The position numbers and the translations under genes were made by a program. 64,000 nt of DNA from an uncultured Dehalococcoidia bacterium (GTDB lineage: Bacteria; Chloroflexota; Dehalococcoidia; Lucifugimonadales; JAAXIE01): assembly GCA_951813255.1 (NCBI GenBank), contig OX638353.1, forward strand, positions 3,334,782 to 3,398,781, read 5' to 3'. The notes under the pieces were generated by a model, which did not search any database, was not told where the DNA came from, and was given only the letters and a program-made list of their open reading frames with translations. Shown here piece by piece: positions 53,116-62,147 of the stretch. Position 1 is the stretch's first letter. Each line of letters starts with the position of its first letter.

Positions 53116-54402
53116 CTAGCACCCAGGGCTAGGCACTGATAGCTCGTTCCAGTTCGCAGCGTCCATCATGCGGGCCCAGTGGTTGTAGAAGCCGCGGCCG
53201 TTCATCTCACTGAAGCGGTAGTCGCTCTTCCATGCCATCAAGTCTTCATTGAAACCTTCGTGGCCGATCCCCATGCCCACGTTGACCCAAGAGCGGCGCG
53301 AAACGGTGCCCCGGCAGGTCTGGGTGCATTCCTGCCAGTTGTCCATGTCGTCGACCTCGAAGGTCCCGGAGGGGCTGAAGGTGCGGATACCTGTCAGCCG
53401 GATGGCTTCCTTCACGTCAGGCGGGGCGTCCCGGTCGGTGAAGAGCCAGGACCATATCTCGATTTTATCGGGGCCTCGGGGCTGCCAAAGCCGGAAGCTG
53501 CGGGTGTTGGAGCGCAGGATGGAGAAGTTGGGGAAGACGGTCCCCACGATGGGATTGACCAAGGGGAGGCGTGGCCCCAAGCGTTTATTTACCTCTGGGA
53601 GGATGCTCTCCTCGTAGGCGTTCAACTCAGGAATTGGGAGGTCGACGGGCTCCCCAGGTCCGGTGCTGTTGATGCAATGCCCCATGCCGGGGTAAATCAT
53701 CATTCCGGCGTTGGTCGGCCTCACGCGGAAGTTGCCCCCGAAACCCGTCTGTATGGCCGACAGGTGGGTCCAGCCAACGTGATAGGGGTCGCCACCAAAG
53801 CTTTCGGAGGGAAACTTCCAGTTGCAGGACAGGGTCCACTTGTGTACCCCGCCGATGACCTCGATGCCGCCCTCGCGCCGGTCGAAGAAGACGTCCAGGT
53901 ACCAAGCCATCTCGCCTAGGTAGTCGAGGAGGGAGGGTGCGTTGGCGTCGAAAGTGGCGAACACTAGCCCCTTGTAGCTGTCGAGTTGGGCCACGGGAGC
54001 CAGACCCCACTTGGATGTGTCGAGTTCGTCGTAGTAGGCTTCCTTGAGGCTGGGGACGGCGATGAGCTTGCCGTCGCTGCCGTAGGTCCAGCCATGGTAG
54101 GCGCACACAAAGGCGGAGGCGTTGCCTTCGTCTGCCCGGCAGACGCGGTTGCCCCGGTGGCGGCAGACGTTGAGGAATGCCCGGATGATGCCATCCTGGC
54201 CTCGGACGACCAGCACTGGGTCCTCGCCCATGTAGGTGGAGAAGAAGTCGCCGGGGTTGGGAATCTGGCTTTCGTGGCAGAGGAAGAGCCAGCAGCGGGT
54301 AAAGATCTGCTCCAGTTCCTGCTGATAGATGTCGGGGTCGATGAAGATGCTGCGGCTCACCAAGCCTTGGGGGCTCACCAATTCTCTAGCCATCGCGCTC
54401 AT
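53116..54402 (-). CDS. Rieske-type aromatic ring-hydroxylating oxygenase, alpha subunit
   Basis: A 428-residue oxygenase subunit; ATG 54402 has AAAGG nine nt upstream, better than ATG 54411, which abuts it. The Rieske cluster ligands are CRHRGNRVC...[11 protein letters not shown], giving CxH-x(n)-CxxH. The catalytic iron ligands lie in [17 protein letters not shown], two His plus a later acid. Such enzymes use NADH-derived electrons from a reductase to oxygenate aromatic rings or other substrates. Beta subunit and reductase genes are not next to it. Confidence 0.88.
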   Translation of the reverse strand: MSAMARELVSPQGLVSRSIFIDPDIYQQELEQIFTRCWLFLCHESQIPNPGDFFSTYMGEDPVLVVRGQDGIIRAFLNVCRHRGNRVCRADEGNASAFVCAYHGWTYGSDGKLIAVPSLKEAYYDELDTSKWGLAPVAQLDSYKGLVFATFDANAPSLLDYLGEMAWYLDVFFDRREGGIEVIGGVHKWTLSCNWKFPSESFGGDPYHVGWTHLSAIQTGFGGNFRVRPTNAGMMIYPGMGHCINSTGPGEPVDLPIPELNAYEESILPEVNKRLGPRLPLVNPIVGTVFPNFSILRSNTRSFRLWQPRGPDKIEIWSWLFTDRDAPPDVKEAIRLTGIRTFSPSGTFEVDDMDNWQECTQTCRGTVSRRSWVNVGMGIGHEGFNEDLMAWKSDYRFSEMNGRGFYNHWARMMDAANWNELSVPSPGC

Positions 54403-54489
54403 CGTCGCCATCCTTTCGGGGTGTGGCTATATTCCTCACGTATCCGGTGATGTTAGCAGATTTGGGGTGGGGTGGGTAATGCCTCTGTA

Positions 54490-54960
54490 TTACAGGTACG
54501 TTCGAGCCTCTTCCGGAGAGGCGACCGTGAGGTTGTGGCCCGACTGGATGCCGCATTCCCGCAGGTCGTCGCGCAGCGCCTCGTCAGTGGTGACAAGGAT
54601 AGCCCCAGTCTCCACCGCTATCCGAACCAGGTACACGTCGTCCTGGCTTCCGGCTGGGATAGAGTCTTCTCCCTCGAAAGATAATGTGTGGCGTCCAAGC
54701 CCTTCGATCTTGTCTGGGATCGTATACGCGTTCCATAGGTCGCGCATGATGGAAGGGCCCAGTGCCGGACGTTGGTAACGTGGGCTGTATAGTTGTTGCT
54801 CGTATTTCTCCCACAGTACGTCGTCGACCACGATAGGATGGCATATATCTATGATGCGTTCGACTAGGTCGGTGCAAACTGTGCTGGGGTTGCCTCGGTC
54901 GTCCGTCCCTGTCTGAGCGCAGATGACGACGTTTTCGTCGAGGATGAATCGGAGGGTCAT
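54490..54960 (-). CDS. PIN-domain-like nuclease paired with an AAA ATPase
   Basis: A 156-residue protein with PIN-like layout. The first acid is in LRFILDENVVICA. A later pair is SQDDVYLVRIAVETGAILVTT, ending in DEALRDDL, as in PIN strands four and five. The centre carries a VCTDLVERIIDICHPIVVDD segment. PIN domains cut RNA with Mg2+ or Mn2+ and often serve as toxins. Its ATG overlaps the stop of the upstream ATPase gene (ATGA, 54957-54960), so the two are coupled. Lack of a small antitoxin suggests that the ATPase controls it. Confidence 0.7.
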   Translation of the reverse strand: MTLRFILDENVVICAQTGTDDRGNPSTVCTDLVERIIDICHPIVVDDVLWEKYEQQLYSPRYQRPALGPSIMRDLWNAYTIPDKIEGLGRHTLSFEGEDSIPAGSQDDVYLVRIAVETGAILVTTDEALRDDLRECGIQSGHNLTVASPEEARTYL

Positions 54961-56300
54961 TCGTGAGTGCGCATGGCGTTGACGTAGCGACGCAGCTCTT
55001 CTCTGTCCGTTTCGAAGAAGCTCTTCAGACCTCCCGTAACTTGGCCTCGGGGTGTGACCTCGATTTCGCTGGCCGAGCAGACGCCGGTATCCTCATCTTT
55101 CTCGAAGGAGTAGATGGCTACCTCGTCCGGCGTCAGCTTCCTCTCGGCTACCAGCGTCAGCAGCCGCCCCGCGATGTGCTCGCTGTGGGTGGTCATGATG
55201 ACCTGCTTGTTGGAGGCCTTGGCCTCCTCGACGATCACCGAGGCTAATTCAGCTTGCGCTTTCGGGTGCAGGTGGACTTCGGGCTCTTCCATGAGGACTG
55301 TGGCCCCTTCTACGGCGCGGGCGAGTTCGAATAGGAGTTGGATGAGGGCGTTAGTGCCGAAACCTTCCCCTATCAGCTTTACGTCTCCGATGGGTGCTTC
55401 GGAGATGGGCATCACTGATCGCGGTGGTACGTTTTCGGCCCGGAACCCGACTCCGGTTACTAGCTTGGTCCATTTGGATACTTCAGCCAAATCACGTTGG
55501 GAGTAGGCCATCGTAGAGATGGCATCCTGCTCCTGCTTCCCTAGTCCGGCTGCCTGCTCCTCGCGCGTGATCCCGTCGTGTTCCACTTCGCGATCGGGCC
55601 AAATGAGTCCTGGGTCGGCAAACCCATATTCGTCTGCACTGGGAAGGGCGTGCTCTAGATAGGGGTCATCAAGCTTTCGCCCTCCTAGTGAGTAGACTTG
55701 GCGTATAAGGCCCCTAGCCGCAGGGACGAACCTCAGTTGACCCAGAAGGTTTGTGGGAGCCATCCATACTTCGCGTGGATCATGGCGCCCTGTCAGGTCT
55801 ACAAGCGCCCCGGAGCTTATGACCTGAAGCCCGTAGCCTCGCTCGAATGGTCCAGTTCGTACTGGAGCACTCGTATGTATGCCGACATCGGATTTGTCTT
55901 TTCCCACGAGGGCGCGGATCGTTTGCCCGGCGTATTTGAACCTTGTGCTGCCCCAAGTCTTGGGTAGAGCGCCTGGAGTGTAGGTGTCTTCGATGTGGAT
56001 ATCGAACTCCACAGGCCCTTCAAATATCCCGGATCTGATCAACCAGTAGCCTGAAAACCTATAGCCAATCTGAACTGGCCCAAGCGTGGATTCGTCCGCC
56101 AAGAAATGTATGGGAGAGCGGTTGCTCAGCCGAGAGGGAAACATGTCATCGCTCCCCCTGGACTGCTTCAGCAAGAGTAGAGCCTGCAGCACGCCTGACT
56201 TGCCCGTGCCGTTGGGGCCGATAAAGAGGGTGACGAGCTTGGGATTGATTTCGACCATGCGGAAGCACTTGAAGTTTTCGAGGGTGATGTTGGTGATCAT
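54957..56300 (-). CDS. AAA ATPase of OLD/SMC-like type (DUF3696-like C-terminus)
   Basis: A 447-residue ATPase. It opens MITNITLENFKCFRMVEI, with Walker A IGPNGTGKSGVLQAL. Walker B and D-loop are VLMEEPEVHLHPKAQAEL, followed by the switch His in VIMTTHSEHIAGRLLTLV. This is the ABC-like head seen in OLD, RecF-type and many defence ATPases. No TOPRIM domain is present; nuclease activity would come from the coupled PIN gene. It likely forms a two-gene defence or toxin module that responds to DNA or nucleotide signals. Confidence 0.82.
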   Translation of the reverse strand: MITNITLENFKCFRMVEINPKLVTLFIGPNGTGKSGVLQALLLLKQSRGSDDMFPSRLSNRSPIHFLADESTLGPVQIGYRFSGYWLIRSGIFEGPVEFDIHIEDTYTPGALPKTWGSTRFKYAGQTIRALVGKDKSDVGIHTSAPVRTGPFERGYGLQVISSGALVDLTGRHDPREVWMAPTNLLGQLRFVPAARGLIRQVYSLGGRKLDDPYLEHALPSADEYGFADPGLIWPDREVEHDGITREEQAAGLGKQEQDAISTMAYSQRDLAEVSKWTKLVTGVGFRAENVPPRSVMPISEAPIGDVKLIGEGFGTNALIQLLFELARAVEGATVLMEEPEVHLHPKAQAELASVIVEEAKASNKQVIMTTHSEHIAGRLLTLVAERKLTPDEVAIYSFEKDEDTGVCSASEIEVTPRGQVTGGLKSFFETDREELRRYVNAMRTHE

Positions 56301-56423
56301 GGGAGGTGCTCCTTGGGGGCATTATAGGAGGGTTGGGTAGGCAAACTCCACAGGCGGTTATATGATTCGCCCAAGTTCGGTTTCTCTGGCGCTACACCCT
56401 ATGTGAATAGGAGGGTCGGGCAG

Positions 56424-57680
56424 ATGACGACACGGGCACCTTTTCTGAGAGAGACTTATGGAGGGTATCAGCACAGGGAGGTTCCTGCGGAGGATGCGGA
56501 GATTACGCGGGTGGGGCCGGGGACGCCTTGCGGTGAGTGGATGCGGCGTTATTGGGTGCCGGTTGCTTACGAGCGGGACTTGGGCGATCTGCCTAAGCGG
56601 ATACGAATCCTCGGTGAGAATCTAGTGATTTACAAGGACAAGCAGGGGACTATCGGGCTGCTGGAATTGCATTGCAGCCACCGCGGCTCGTCGCTGGAGT
56701 TCGGGATTATTGAGGAGCGGGGCATCAAGTGCTGCTACCACGGGTGGAAGTATGACTACGATGGCACGATTTTGGACACGCCGGGGGAGCCAGAGGACAG
56801 CACGCTGAAAGACAGGTTGTGCCATGGCGCGTACCCGACGAGGGTGCATCTGGGGATTGTGTTTGCGTATATGGGGCCGCCGGAACTTATTCCGCCTCTG
56901 CCGGTCTATGACACCTTCCAGCTGCCGGATGTGGAGTACTACCTGATGGAGAGGTATGTGTTTCCGTGCAACTGGCTTCAAGTGAAGGAGAACTGCATGG
57001 ACCCCGCCCACCTCTATTTCTTGCATACCACGGTGAGCGCTGTGCAGTTCAAGGAAGACTTGGCCATTGAATCGGAGATGGACTTTATGGAGGTGCCTAC
57101 TGGCGGGATGATTTACGTTGATACGCGCCGGTTGGGTGACAGGGCTTGGGTGCGCATCGCGGACTACATTCCGCCCTTCATACACCAGTTCCTGCTGAAC
57201 CCGCCGGGGGAGCGCCAACCGATGAAGCACGCTGAGCGCACTCACTGGTCGGTGCCTGTTGACGATACCCACACCATGTTCGTCGGTCTGGCCCGCCTCA
57301 AGGACGGGGAGGAGCCGCCGACGGGGATCGAGTTTGGCCAGACCGACGACAGGGCCTACGAGGAGAGGCAGCGCGTGCCGGGAGACTACGACGCACAGGT
57401 CACGCAGAGACCCATTGCCCGGCATGGCTTGGAGCACTTGGGGAGCACGGACCGGGGCATCATTATGCTGCGCAACCTAGTCCGGCGGAGCATACGGCAA
57501 GTGCAGAACGGGGTGGCGCCAGAACGGCCTCTGAGTGCATTGGAGATTAGCGTCCCCACCTTCTCCAGCAGCACCCTATTGCCTCTGGCTCCATCTCCTA
57601 CACCTGCTGAGGATAGGCAACTGCTGCGGGAGACGGGCAGACGTGTGGCTGAGGAGATCGTGAGGGAGCGCACCGCTTAG
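56424..57680 (+). CDS. Rieske-type oxygenase (phthalate 4,5-dioxygenase-like)
   Basis: A 418-residue single-component-type oxygenase. ATG 56424 has AGGAGGG eight nt upstream; in-frame GTG 56403 is an alternative. Rieske ligands: LHCSHRGSSLEFG and CCYHGWKYDYDG. The catalytic iron site is ENCMDPAHLYFLHT. The N-terminus MRRYWVPVAYERDL is typical of the phthalate/vanillate oxygenase group. Reductase genes are not adjacent. It is convergent with a VOC gene across a terminator that begins inside its own last codons. Confidence 0.88.
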   Translation: MTTRAPFLRETYGGYQHREVPAEDAEITRVGPGTPCGEWMRRYWVPVAYERDLGDLPKRIRILGENLVIYKDKQGTIGLLELHCSHRGSSLEFGIIEERGIKCCYHGWKYDYDGTILDTPGEPEDSTLKDRLCHGAYPTRVHLGIVFAYMGPPELIPPLPVYDTFQLPDVEYYLMERYVFPCNWLQVKENCMDPAHLYFLHTTVSAVQFKEDLAIESEMDFMEVPTGGMIYVDTRRLGDRAWVRIADYIPPFIHQFLLNPPGERQPMKHAERTHWSVPVDDTHTMFVGLARLKDGEEPPTGIEFGQTDDRAYEERQRVPGDYDAQVTQRPIARHGLEHLGSTDRGIIMLRNLVRRSIRQVQNGVAPERPLSALEISVPTFSSSTLLPLAPSPTPAEDRQLLRETGRRVAEEIVRERTA

Positions 57681-57692
57681 GCGCTCCCTCAC
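57660..57692. terminator. Terminator overlapping the stop codon
   Basis: A perfect 12-bp stem GTGAGGGAGCGC (57660-57671) and complement (57681-57692), with a 9-nt loop that contains the TAG stop. It serves the convergent Rieske and VOC genes. Confidence 0.75.
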
Positions 57693-57705
57693 GTTTGCGC
57701 CTCAC

Positions 57706-58206
57706 CTAGCGGGATGGGACCATCATCTCGACGTTGGCTTCGTCCCAAGGGCCGGGGAAGTTGCCTTTGTGGTTGGTTTCGCCGGAAAAGATGTTCTCTT
57801 CGCTATGCCACTGGCGGCGGGGCATCTCGTAGGAGACCTCCACGCCGTTGCCGTCGGGGTCCTGGAGGTAGATGCCTATGGAGATACCGTGGTCGGCGAC
57901 GCGGTCGATCTCCACTCCCTTGGCCTTGGCGCGGTGGTAGAACTCCTTGAGGTCGTCGAGGCTCTCCATCTGCCAGCCGGTGTGGTTGAGGCCGACGCGG
58001 CCCTGCTCGGGGCCCGGGGCATTGGCGCCGACTGAAATCAGGGCCACCTCGTGGGACTGCTCGATGTCCGACGTGAGGAAAGCGATCTTGCCGGGCACCA
58101 CGTCGTAGGTGTGGAGACCGAGGATGTCGGCGTACCACTCCCGGGATACCTCGGAATCGCGTACGAACAGGTTGGCGTGCTGCAAATACTTTGGTTTGTA
58201 ACCCAT
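57706..58206 (-). CDS. VOC family extradiol dioxygenase-like protein
   Basis: A 166-residue protein with two VOC modules. Candidate metal ligands are His in LQHANLFVRDSEVSREWYAD, His in GLNHTGWQMESL and Glu in YLQDPDGNGVEVSYE, the pattern of type I extradiol dioxygenases. It follows the SelW-like gene by 2 bp, with AGGAGGGGG inside the end of that gene, so they form one transcript. The nearby Rieske oxygenase suggests aromatic catabolism, though the substrate is not known. Confidence 0.85.
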   Translation of the reverse strand: MGYKPKYLQHANLFVRDSEVSREWYADILGLHTYDVVPGKIAFLTSDIEQSHEVALISVGANAPGPEQGRVGLNHTGWQMESLDDLKEFYHRAKAKGVEIDRVADHGISIGIYLQDPDGNGVEVSYEMPRRQWHSEENIFSGETNHKGNFPGPWDEANVEMMVPSR

Positions 58207-58208
58207 GA

Positions 58209-58661
58209 TTACCCCCTCCTGGAAGATGGTGTGTGGTCCGGTGGCAGCTTGGACTGTAGCTGCGGGTCATTGGGGTTCAGCCCCAAGTCCTCGTCGGTCA
58301 CATCGACCCGGCCTCCTATGGCTTTCTCGACTGGTCTGCCCACCGTCGCGCGCCAATCCCTGATCTTGGCGGTGACAATGCGGGCGTCCAAGAATCGATT
58401 GGCGTCGTCGGCGCCAAGGCCGAAGCCCGCTTCAGGGGTCATATGACCGATGATCAACTCATCGTTAAAGAAGAGGTCCAGTTGGCCGTGGCCTCCGGGG
58501 ACCAAGTTGAAGGAGCGAATGTCGTTGGGGAACCGCTCCAGAATCTCGGCAGCTATCCAAGCTGCTCTCAACGCGTGGCCTCAGGGTACGCAGTATTCAA
58601 TGCGAATGTCCAGCTTCTCAATGGGGCCGTTTTCGTGGTCGTGGCCCTGCTCCTGCGCCAT
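58209..58661 (-). CDS. SelW/Rdx-like selenoprotein (Sec27)
   Basis: Reading through in-frame TGA (58583-58581) from ATG 58661 gives a 150-residue protein. Its N-terminus reads IEKLDIRIEYCVPU27GHAL, then AAWIAAEILERFPNDIRSF and NLVPGGHGQLDLFFNDEL. This is the Rdx fold: strand, CxxU, helix and PG-containing strand, as in SelW, SelT and SelH. Starting after the TGA would delete strand one and the redox motif. A C-terminal extension (about 85-150), with VGRPVEKAIGGRVDV, is longer than in SelW. It is cotranscribed with the VOC gene. The ancestral role is thiol redox exchange; partners are unknown. Confidence 0.85.
58549..58583 (-). promoter_or_regulatory. Sec UGA and SECIS-like hairpin of the SelW-like gene
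   Basis: On the minus strand, TGA at 58583-58581, a 15-nt gap, stem GCAGCT (58565-58560), loop TGGAT and AGCTGC (58554-58549). The loop starts 21 nt after TGA and has G in its second position. Confidence 0.7.
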
Positions 58662-58824
58662 GGGAACCTCCCTGCGTTACAGTGCGGCGATAGTAGACAC
58701 GAGTGGCCACAGCCGTCAACCTCGGAGGGGGTAAGCCAGCACAAAAGAAATCCTGCTTTTATTGAAGGATTTTAGGAGGGAGTGCTAGAATGGGTTACGT
58801 GGCTTCCGCTTTCAGAAGCTTCTT

Positions 58825-58899
58825 TCCCCGGTAGCTCAGCGGTAGAGCGGTCGGCTGTTAACCGATTGGTCGTAGGTTCGAGTCCTACCCGGGGAGCCA
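58825..58899 (+). tRNA. tRNA-Asn (GTT), CCA encoded
   Basis: Acceptor stem TCCCCGG/CCGGGGA, D arm GCTCAGCGGTAGAGC, anticodon stem GTCGG/CCGAT with loop CTGTTAA (anticodon GTT), T arm GTAGG-TTCGAGT-CCTAC, discriminator G96 position (58896) and CCA at 58897-58899. The single-base spacing between arms is normal. Confidence 0.97.
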
Positions 58900-58995
58900 C
58901 CCCCCCCAACATTAAGCACTTCCTTCGTTGCGTTTAATTCTACGATGCTAAACCTGCGGGGATTCCCCTTGCCGTTCCTTCAGGCGCCTCCACAA

Positions 58996-59949
58996 CTAAC
59001 GCTGGACTACCAGCACCGGGTCACCCGAGCCTCTGACCAGGGCTTCTGTTACGCTCCCGAGCACCCACCTTGAGAGTCCGGAGCGTCCGTGAGACGTCAT
59101 CACGATGAGGTTTTGAGGCGTCTCCTGGGCGAAGTCGAGCAGGGCAGAAGCCGGGGCGCCTCTCAGCACCTGGGATTGGACGCCGGTGCCGCTGGCTCTC
59201 AGGTCTTGGGCAATCCGCGAAAGGTAGGATCGAGCTTCACGTACTAGCTCATCAGTAGGGTCCGGCAGCGTCGCTGCCATTTCGGGGTAACTGAATGGAT
59301 GCCCCGTCTTTACGACCCTGACGAGCCGGATGTCCAGCGAGAGAACGCGGGCCAACTCCTCGGCAAAGGGCAACACGGTTTCCGCAAGTCCCGACCCATC
59401 GAGAGGGACTACGGCGGTAGAGAGGATTGTGGCATTTTCCTGCGGGGGCTCATCAGCCCGAGGAGGTGTGAAGGTCATAACCGGTAAGCCGGAGGAATGG
59501 AGCACCTTATCCGTCACGCTGCCCAGGATGCCGCGGCCGATGGCGTTTCGGCCACGGGTTGACATCGCAATCAGACCACATCCCTCAGCAGTCGCAGCCC
59601 GTACGATCTCTTCGGCGGGTCTTCCCACAGCGGTCGTCGCCTGTGCCTGCAAGCCTTCCGCCTGCAGGCCTTCAAGGACCTCATTCAGCTGGCCCAAGGC
59701 TTGGATTCTTATGTTCTCTTCTATCTGGTACCTGTGGACGGGTTCTCGTCCCCCTGTCGATCCCGTCGGGTACTCGACATCATCGGGGTCGACGACGGTG
59801 AGCAGCACGAGAGAGGTATCCGCCTTCCGGGCAACTTGCGACACATATGGAAGGATCTCCTTCGCGACATCGGTGCCGTCCAGGGGCACCAGAATGGGTC
59901 GGGAGAGCAGATTGGGGGACGTTTCCCCGTTGTTGGCGCTTGTGGCCAT
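58996..59949 (-). CDS. Tandem universal stress protein
   Basis: A 317-residue protein of two UspA domains (about 17-160 and 175-317). Each has the opening strand (ILVPLDGTDVAKEILPYV; VVPLDGSGLAETVLPFA) and the ATP-binding glycine motif (STRGRNAIGRGILGS; TSHGRSGLSRWVLGS). ATP-binding Usp proteins bind nucleotide and modulate survival under stress. It lies between tRNA-Asn and the LLM oxidoreductase gene, on the same strand as the latter. Confidence 0.93.
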   Translation of the reverse strand: MATSANNGETSPNLLSRPILVPLDGTDVAKEILPYVSQVARKADTSLVLLTVVDPDDVEYPTGSTGGREPVHRYQIEENIRIQALGQLNEVLEGLQAEGLQAQATTAVGRPAEEIVRAATAEGCGLIAMSTRGRNAIGRGILGSVTDKVLHSSGLPVMTFTPPRADEPPQENATILSTAVVPLDGSGLAETVLPFAEELARVLSLDIRLVRVVKTGHPFSYPEMAATLPDPTDELVREARSYLSRIAQDLRASGTGVQSQVLRGAPASALLDFAQETPQNLIVMTSHGRSGLSRWVLGSVTEALVRGSGDPVLVVQR

Positions 59950-59989
59950 GCTAGAGGCCTCCTTTTTCAGCTTTCTTCAGCATCGCTTC

Positions 59990-61123
59990 CTACGTCATCA
60001 GCGGGCCGCTGACGGGTAGGCCAGCGCGGGCGGCTTGGAGTTGGTCGGTGGTTACCACGGGTTCGCTGGCCAGCTCTTCGACTAGGCCGGCGGGAGGGTG
60101 GATGTCACGGAGGGCGGGGATCACTTCTTCGCCCATGAGGCGGACTGACCGCATCAGCTTCTCGTGCTCCATGCCACCGAACATCATCCACAGGCTGACG
60201 TGAGTGACGCCCGTGGCGGCGGCCTGCTTGAACTTCTTGATGAGTGTGTCGGGGCTGCCAAAGTAGAGACGGTCCATGAAATCGTCGTCGTCGAGTTCAC
60301 CTTCGAAGGGGCCTGGTGAGACGCGCCCGTTGGAAACCTCGAGACGGTTGAGGGCTCTGCCTGCCCGATTCTGCCAGCGAGCGTAGGGCAGCTGGGCGCG
60401 GGCTTCTTCGTCGGTCTCTGCTACGTGGGTGACGCACTGGAGGCCGACTTCCAGACCGTCTGTGGGTTTGCCCAAGTCCTGGTGGGCGTGGACGAGGGAC
60501 GCTACGTGAGACTTGACTCCCTGGAGACCCATGAGGCCAGCGGTGATGGGCATCATGTCCCACTGGGCGCAGACCTGCATTGACTCTACGCTCGTGCCTG
60601 CGAGCCAGAGGGGCGGATGTGGTTTCTGCATGGGCTTGGGCCAGACAGTAACCTCACGGGGGATGTTGACGTACTCCCCCTCGTACGCGAAGGACTCATC
60701 CTGGGTCCACGCCTTGAGCATGACCTCCAGGCTCTCGTCGAAACGCTTGCGCGATTCGGGGATGGTGACTCCGAAGCCGCCGAACTCGTGGGGCTGGTAG
60801 CCGCGGCCAATGCCACAGATGAAGCGGCCGTCGATAAGGTTGTCGAGGACGGCGACTTCTTCAGCTAGGCGCAAGGGCTGCCATACGGGAAGTACGAGGA
60901 CTGCCGTGCCGATGCGTATGCGCTTGGTACGTTGGCCGATATGCAGGGCCTGCAGCAGTGGCGAGGGGGAATTGCCGTAGTTGGAGAAGTGGTGTTCGGC
61001 GACCAAGCAGTAGTCGAATCCCAACTCTTCGGAGTACTGGATTTGTTCGACGCCCTCTTCGAAGAGGGTTTTCCAGTTACGGAGGGCCGGGTTCGGCCAC
61101 TCGAGGAATAGTCCGAATTGCAT
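59990..61123 (-). CDS. LLM-class flavin-dependent oxidoreductase (luciferase-like)
   Basis: A 377-residue bacterial-luciferase-like TIM barrel. Family sites are MQFGLFLEWPNPALRNW, DYCLVAEHHFSNYGNSPSPL (flavin-pocket strand), RIRIGTAVLVLPVWQPLRLA and GIGRGYQPHEFGGFG. Near the C-terminus, LYFGSPDTLIKKFKQA is the usual helix after the flavin phosphate site. Such enzymes use FMNH2 or F420 for oxygenation or reduction; the substrate is unknown. It diverges from the amidohydrolase gene. Confidence 0.9.
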   Translation of the reverse strand: MQFGLFLEWPNPALRNWKTLFEEGVEQIQYSEELGFDYCLVAEHHFSNYGNSPSPLLQALHIGQRTKRIRIGTAVLVLPVWQPLRLAEEVAVLDNLIDGRFICGIGRGYQPHEFGGFGVTIPESRKRFDESLEVMLKAWTQDESFAYEGEYVNIPREVTVWPKPMQKPHPPLWLAGTSVESMQVCAQWDMMPITAGLMGLQGVKSHVASLVHAHQDLGKPTDGLEVGLQCVTHVAETDEEARAQLPYARWQNRAGRALNRLEVSNGRVSPGPFEGELDDDDFMDRLYFGSPDTLIKKFKQAAATGVTHVSLWMMFGGMEHEKLMRSVRLMGEEVIPALRDIHPPAGLVEELASEPVVTTDQLQAARAGLPVSGPLMT

Positions 61124-61298
61124 TCAATAGCCTCCCTGTGGCGCAATCTGCGCCTCCATCCAATGGTAAGCACGTACCAGCGCCGGGGCAACCCTTGCCG
61201 TGTCGATCTACTTTGCGAGTACGCTTTCTCCATATGGGCGCTACCACTACAATGGCCGTTCCAAGTCTTCTATCAGCACCGAGAAAGGCAGGCTCAGA

Positions 61299-62138
61299 AT
61301 GCAGGCTATCGACATGCACATGCACGTTCCGCGGCAGCCGGGGTTGCCGGACCGGCCAGTGGACGCCCAACTGCGGGAGTACTTCCGGTCGCCCCCGCCT
61401 CCTACCGTGGAGGACATGGCCAACAGGTACAAGGAGTTGGACATGCTTGGGGTGATCTTCTCGGTGGATACGGAGACGACCACCGGAGACCTCCCGGACA
61501 CCAACGACTATGTTGCCTCAATTGTCAGGGAGTACCCGGAGCAGTTCATCGGGTTTTGCAACATAGACCCGTGGAAGGGAGAGATTGCCATCCGAGAGGT
61601 GGAGCGCTCGGTCACGGAGCTGGGGTTGAAGGGTCTGAAGCTTCATCCTGTTCATCAGCAGTTTTTCCCGAACGATGAGCGGTTCTATCCGTTGTACGAG
61701 AAGTGCGTTGAGATGGATATACCGGTCCTGTTCCACTCGGGGTATGCGGGGGCTGGGTCTGGGACTCCCGGTGGGTCGGGGCTGAAGCTGAAATACAGTG
61801 CGCCCATACCGTGCTTCGATGATGTGGCTGCGGATTTCCCGCAGTTGACCATCATCATGGCGCATCCGGGTTGGCCTTGGGTGGAGGAGCAGATTGCGGT
61901 GACCTTGCATAAGGCCAATGTGTACATGGATTTGTCGGGCTGGTTGCCTCGATTTATTCCGGAGAGCTTGGTGCGGGAGTGCAGTCGCCGATTGCGGGAC
62001 AAGGTGCTGTTCGGGTCGGACTGGCCGTTGATTACGCCGGAGCGGTGGCTGCAGGAGTTCAACGAGTGGGACGTGAGCGATGAGGTACGGGCGCAGATAT
62101 TGCTGGAGAATGCGCGGAAGGTGCTGAAGCTGGGGTAG
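61299..62138 (+). CDS. Amidohydrolase family 2 (ACMSD-like) protein
   Basis: A 279-residue TIM-barrel metal enzyme started at ATG 61299 (AAAGG upstream). Metal ligands are visible in order: IDMHMHVP (HxH), GLKLHPVHQ, IMAHPGWPW and FGSDWPL (catalytic Asp). Relatives decarboxylate aromatic or amino-muconate acids (ACMSD, gamma-resorcylate decarboxylase) or hydrolyse lactones. With nearby Rieske, VOC, LLM and MaoC genes it suits a catabolic block. Confidence 0.9.
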   Translation: MQAIDMHMHVPRQPGLPDRPVDAQLREYFRSPPPPTVEDMANRYKELDMLGVIFSVDTETTTGDLPDTNDYVASIVREYPEQFIGFCNIDPWKGEIAIREVERSVTELGLKGLKLHPVHQQFFPNDERFYPLYEKCVEMDIPVLFHSGYAGAGSGTPGGSGLKLKYSAPIPCFDDVAADFPQLTIIMAHPGWPWVEEQIAVTLHKANVYMDLSGWLPRFIPESLVRECSRRLRDKVLFGSDWPLITPERWLQEFNEWDVSDEVRAQILLENARKVLKLG

Positions 62139-62147
62139 GCACGATAG

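Noticed and set aside
58825..58899. tRNA-Asn as attachment site for the integrase remnant
   Set aside because: The remnant lies 27 kb away, and I saw no repeat of the tRNA 3' end beside it.
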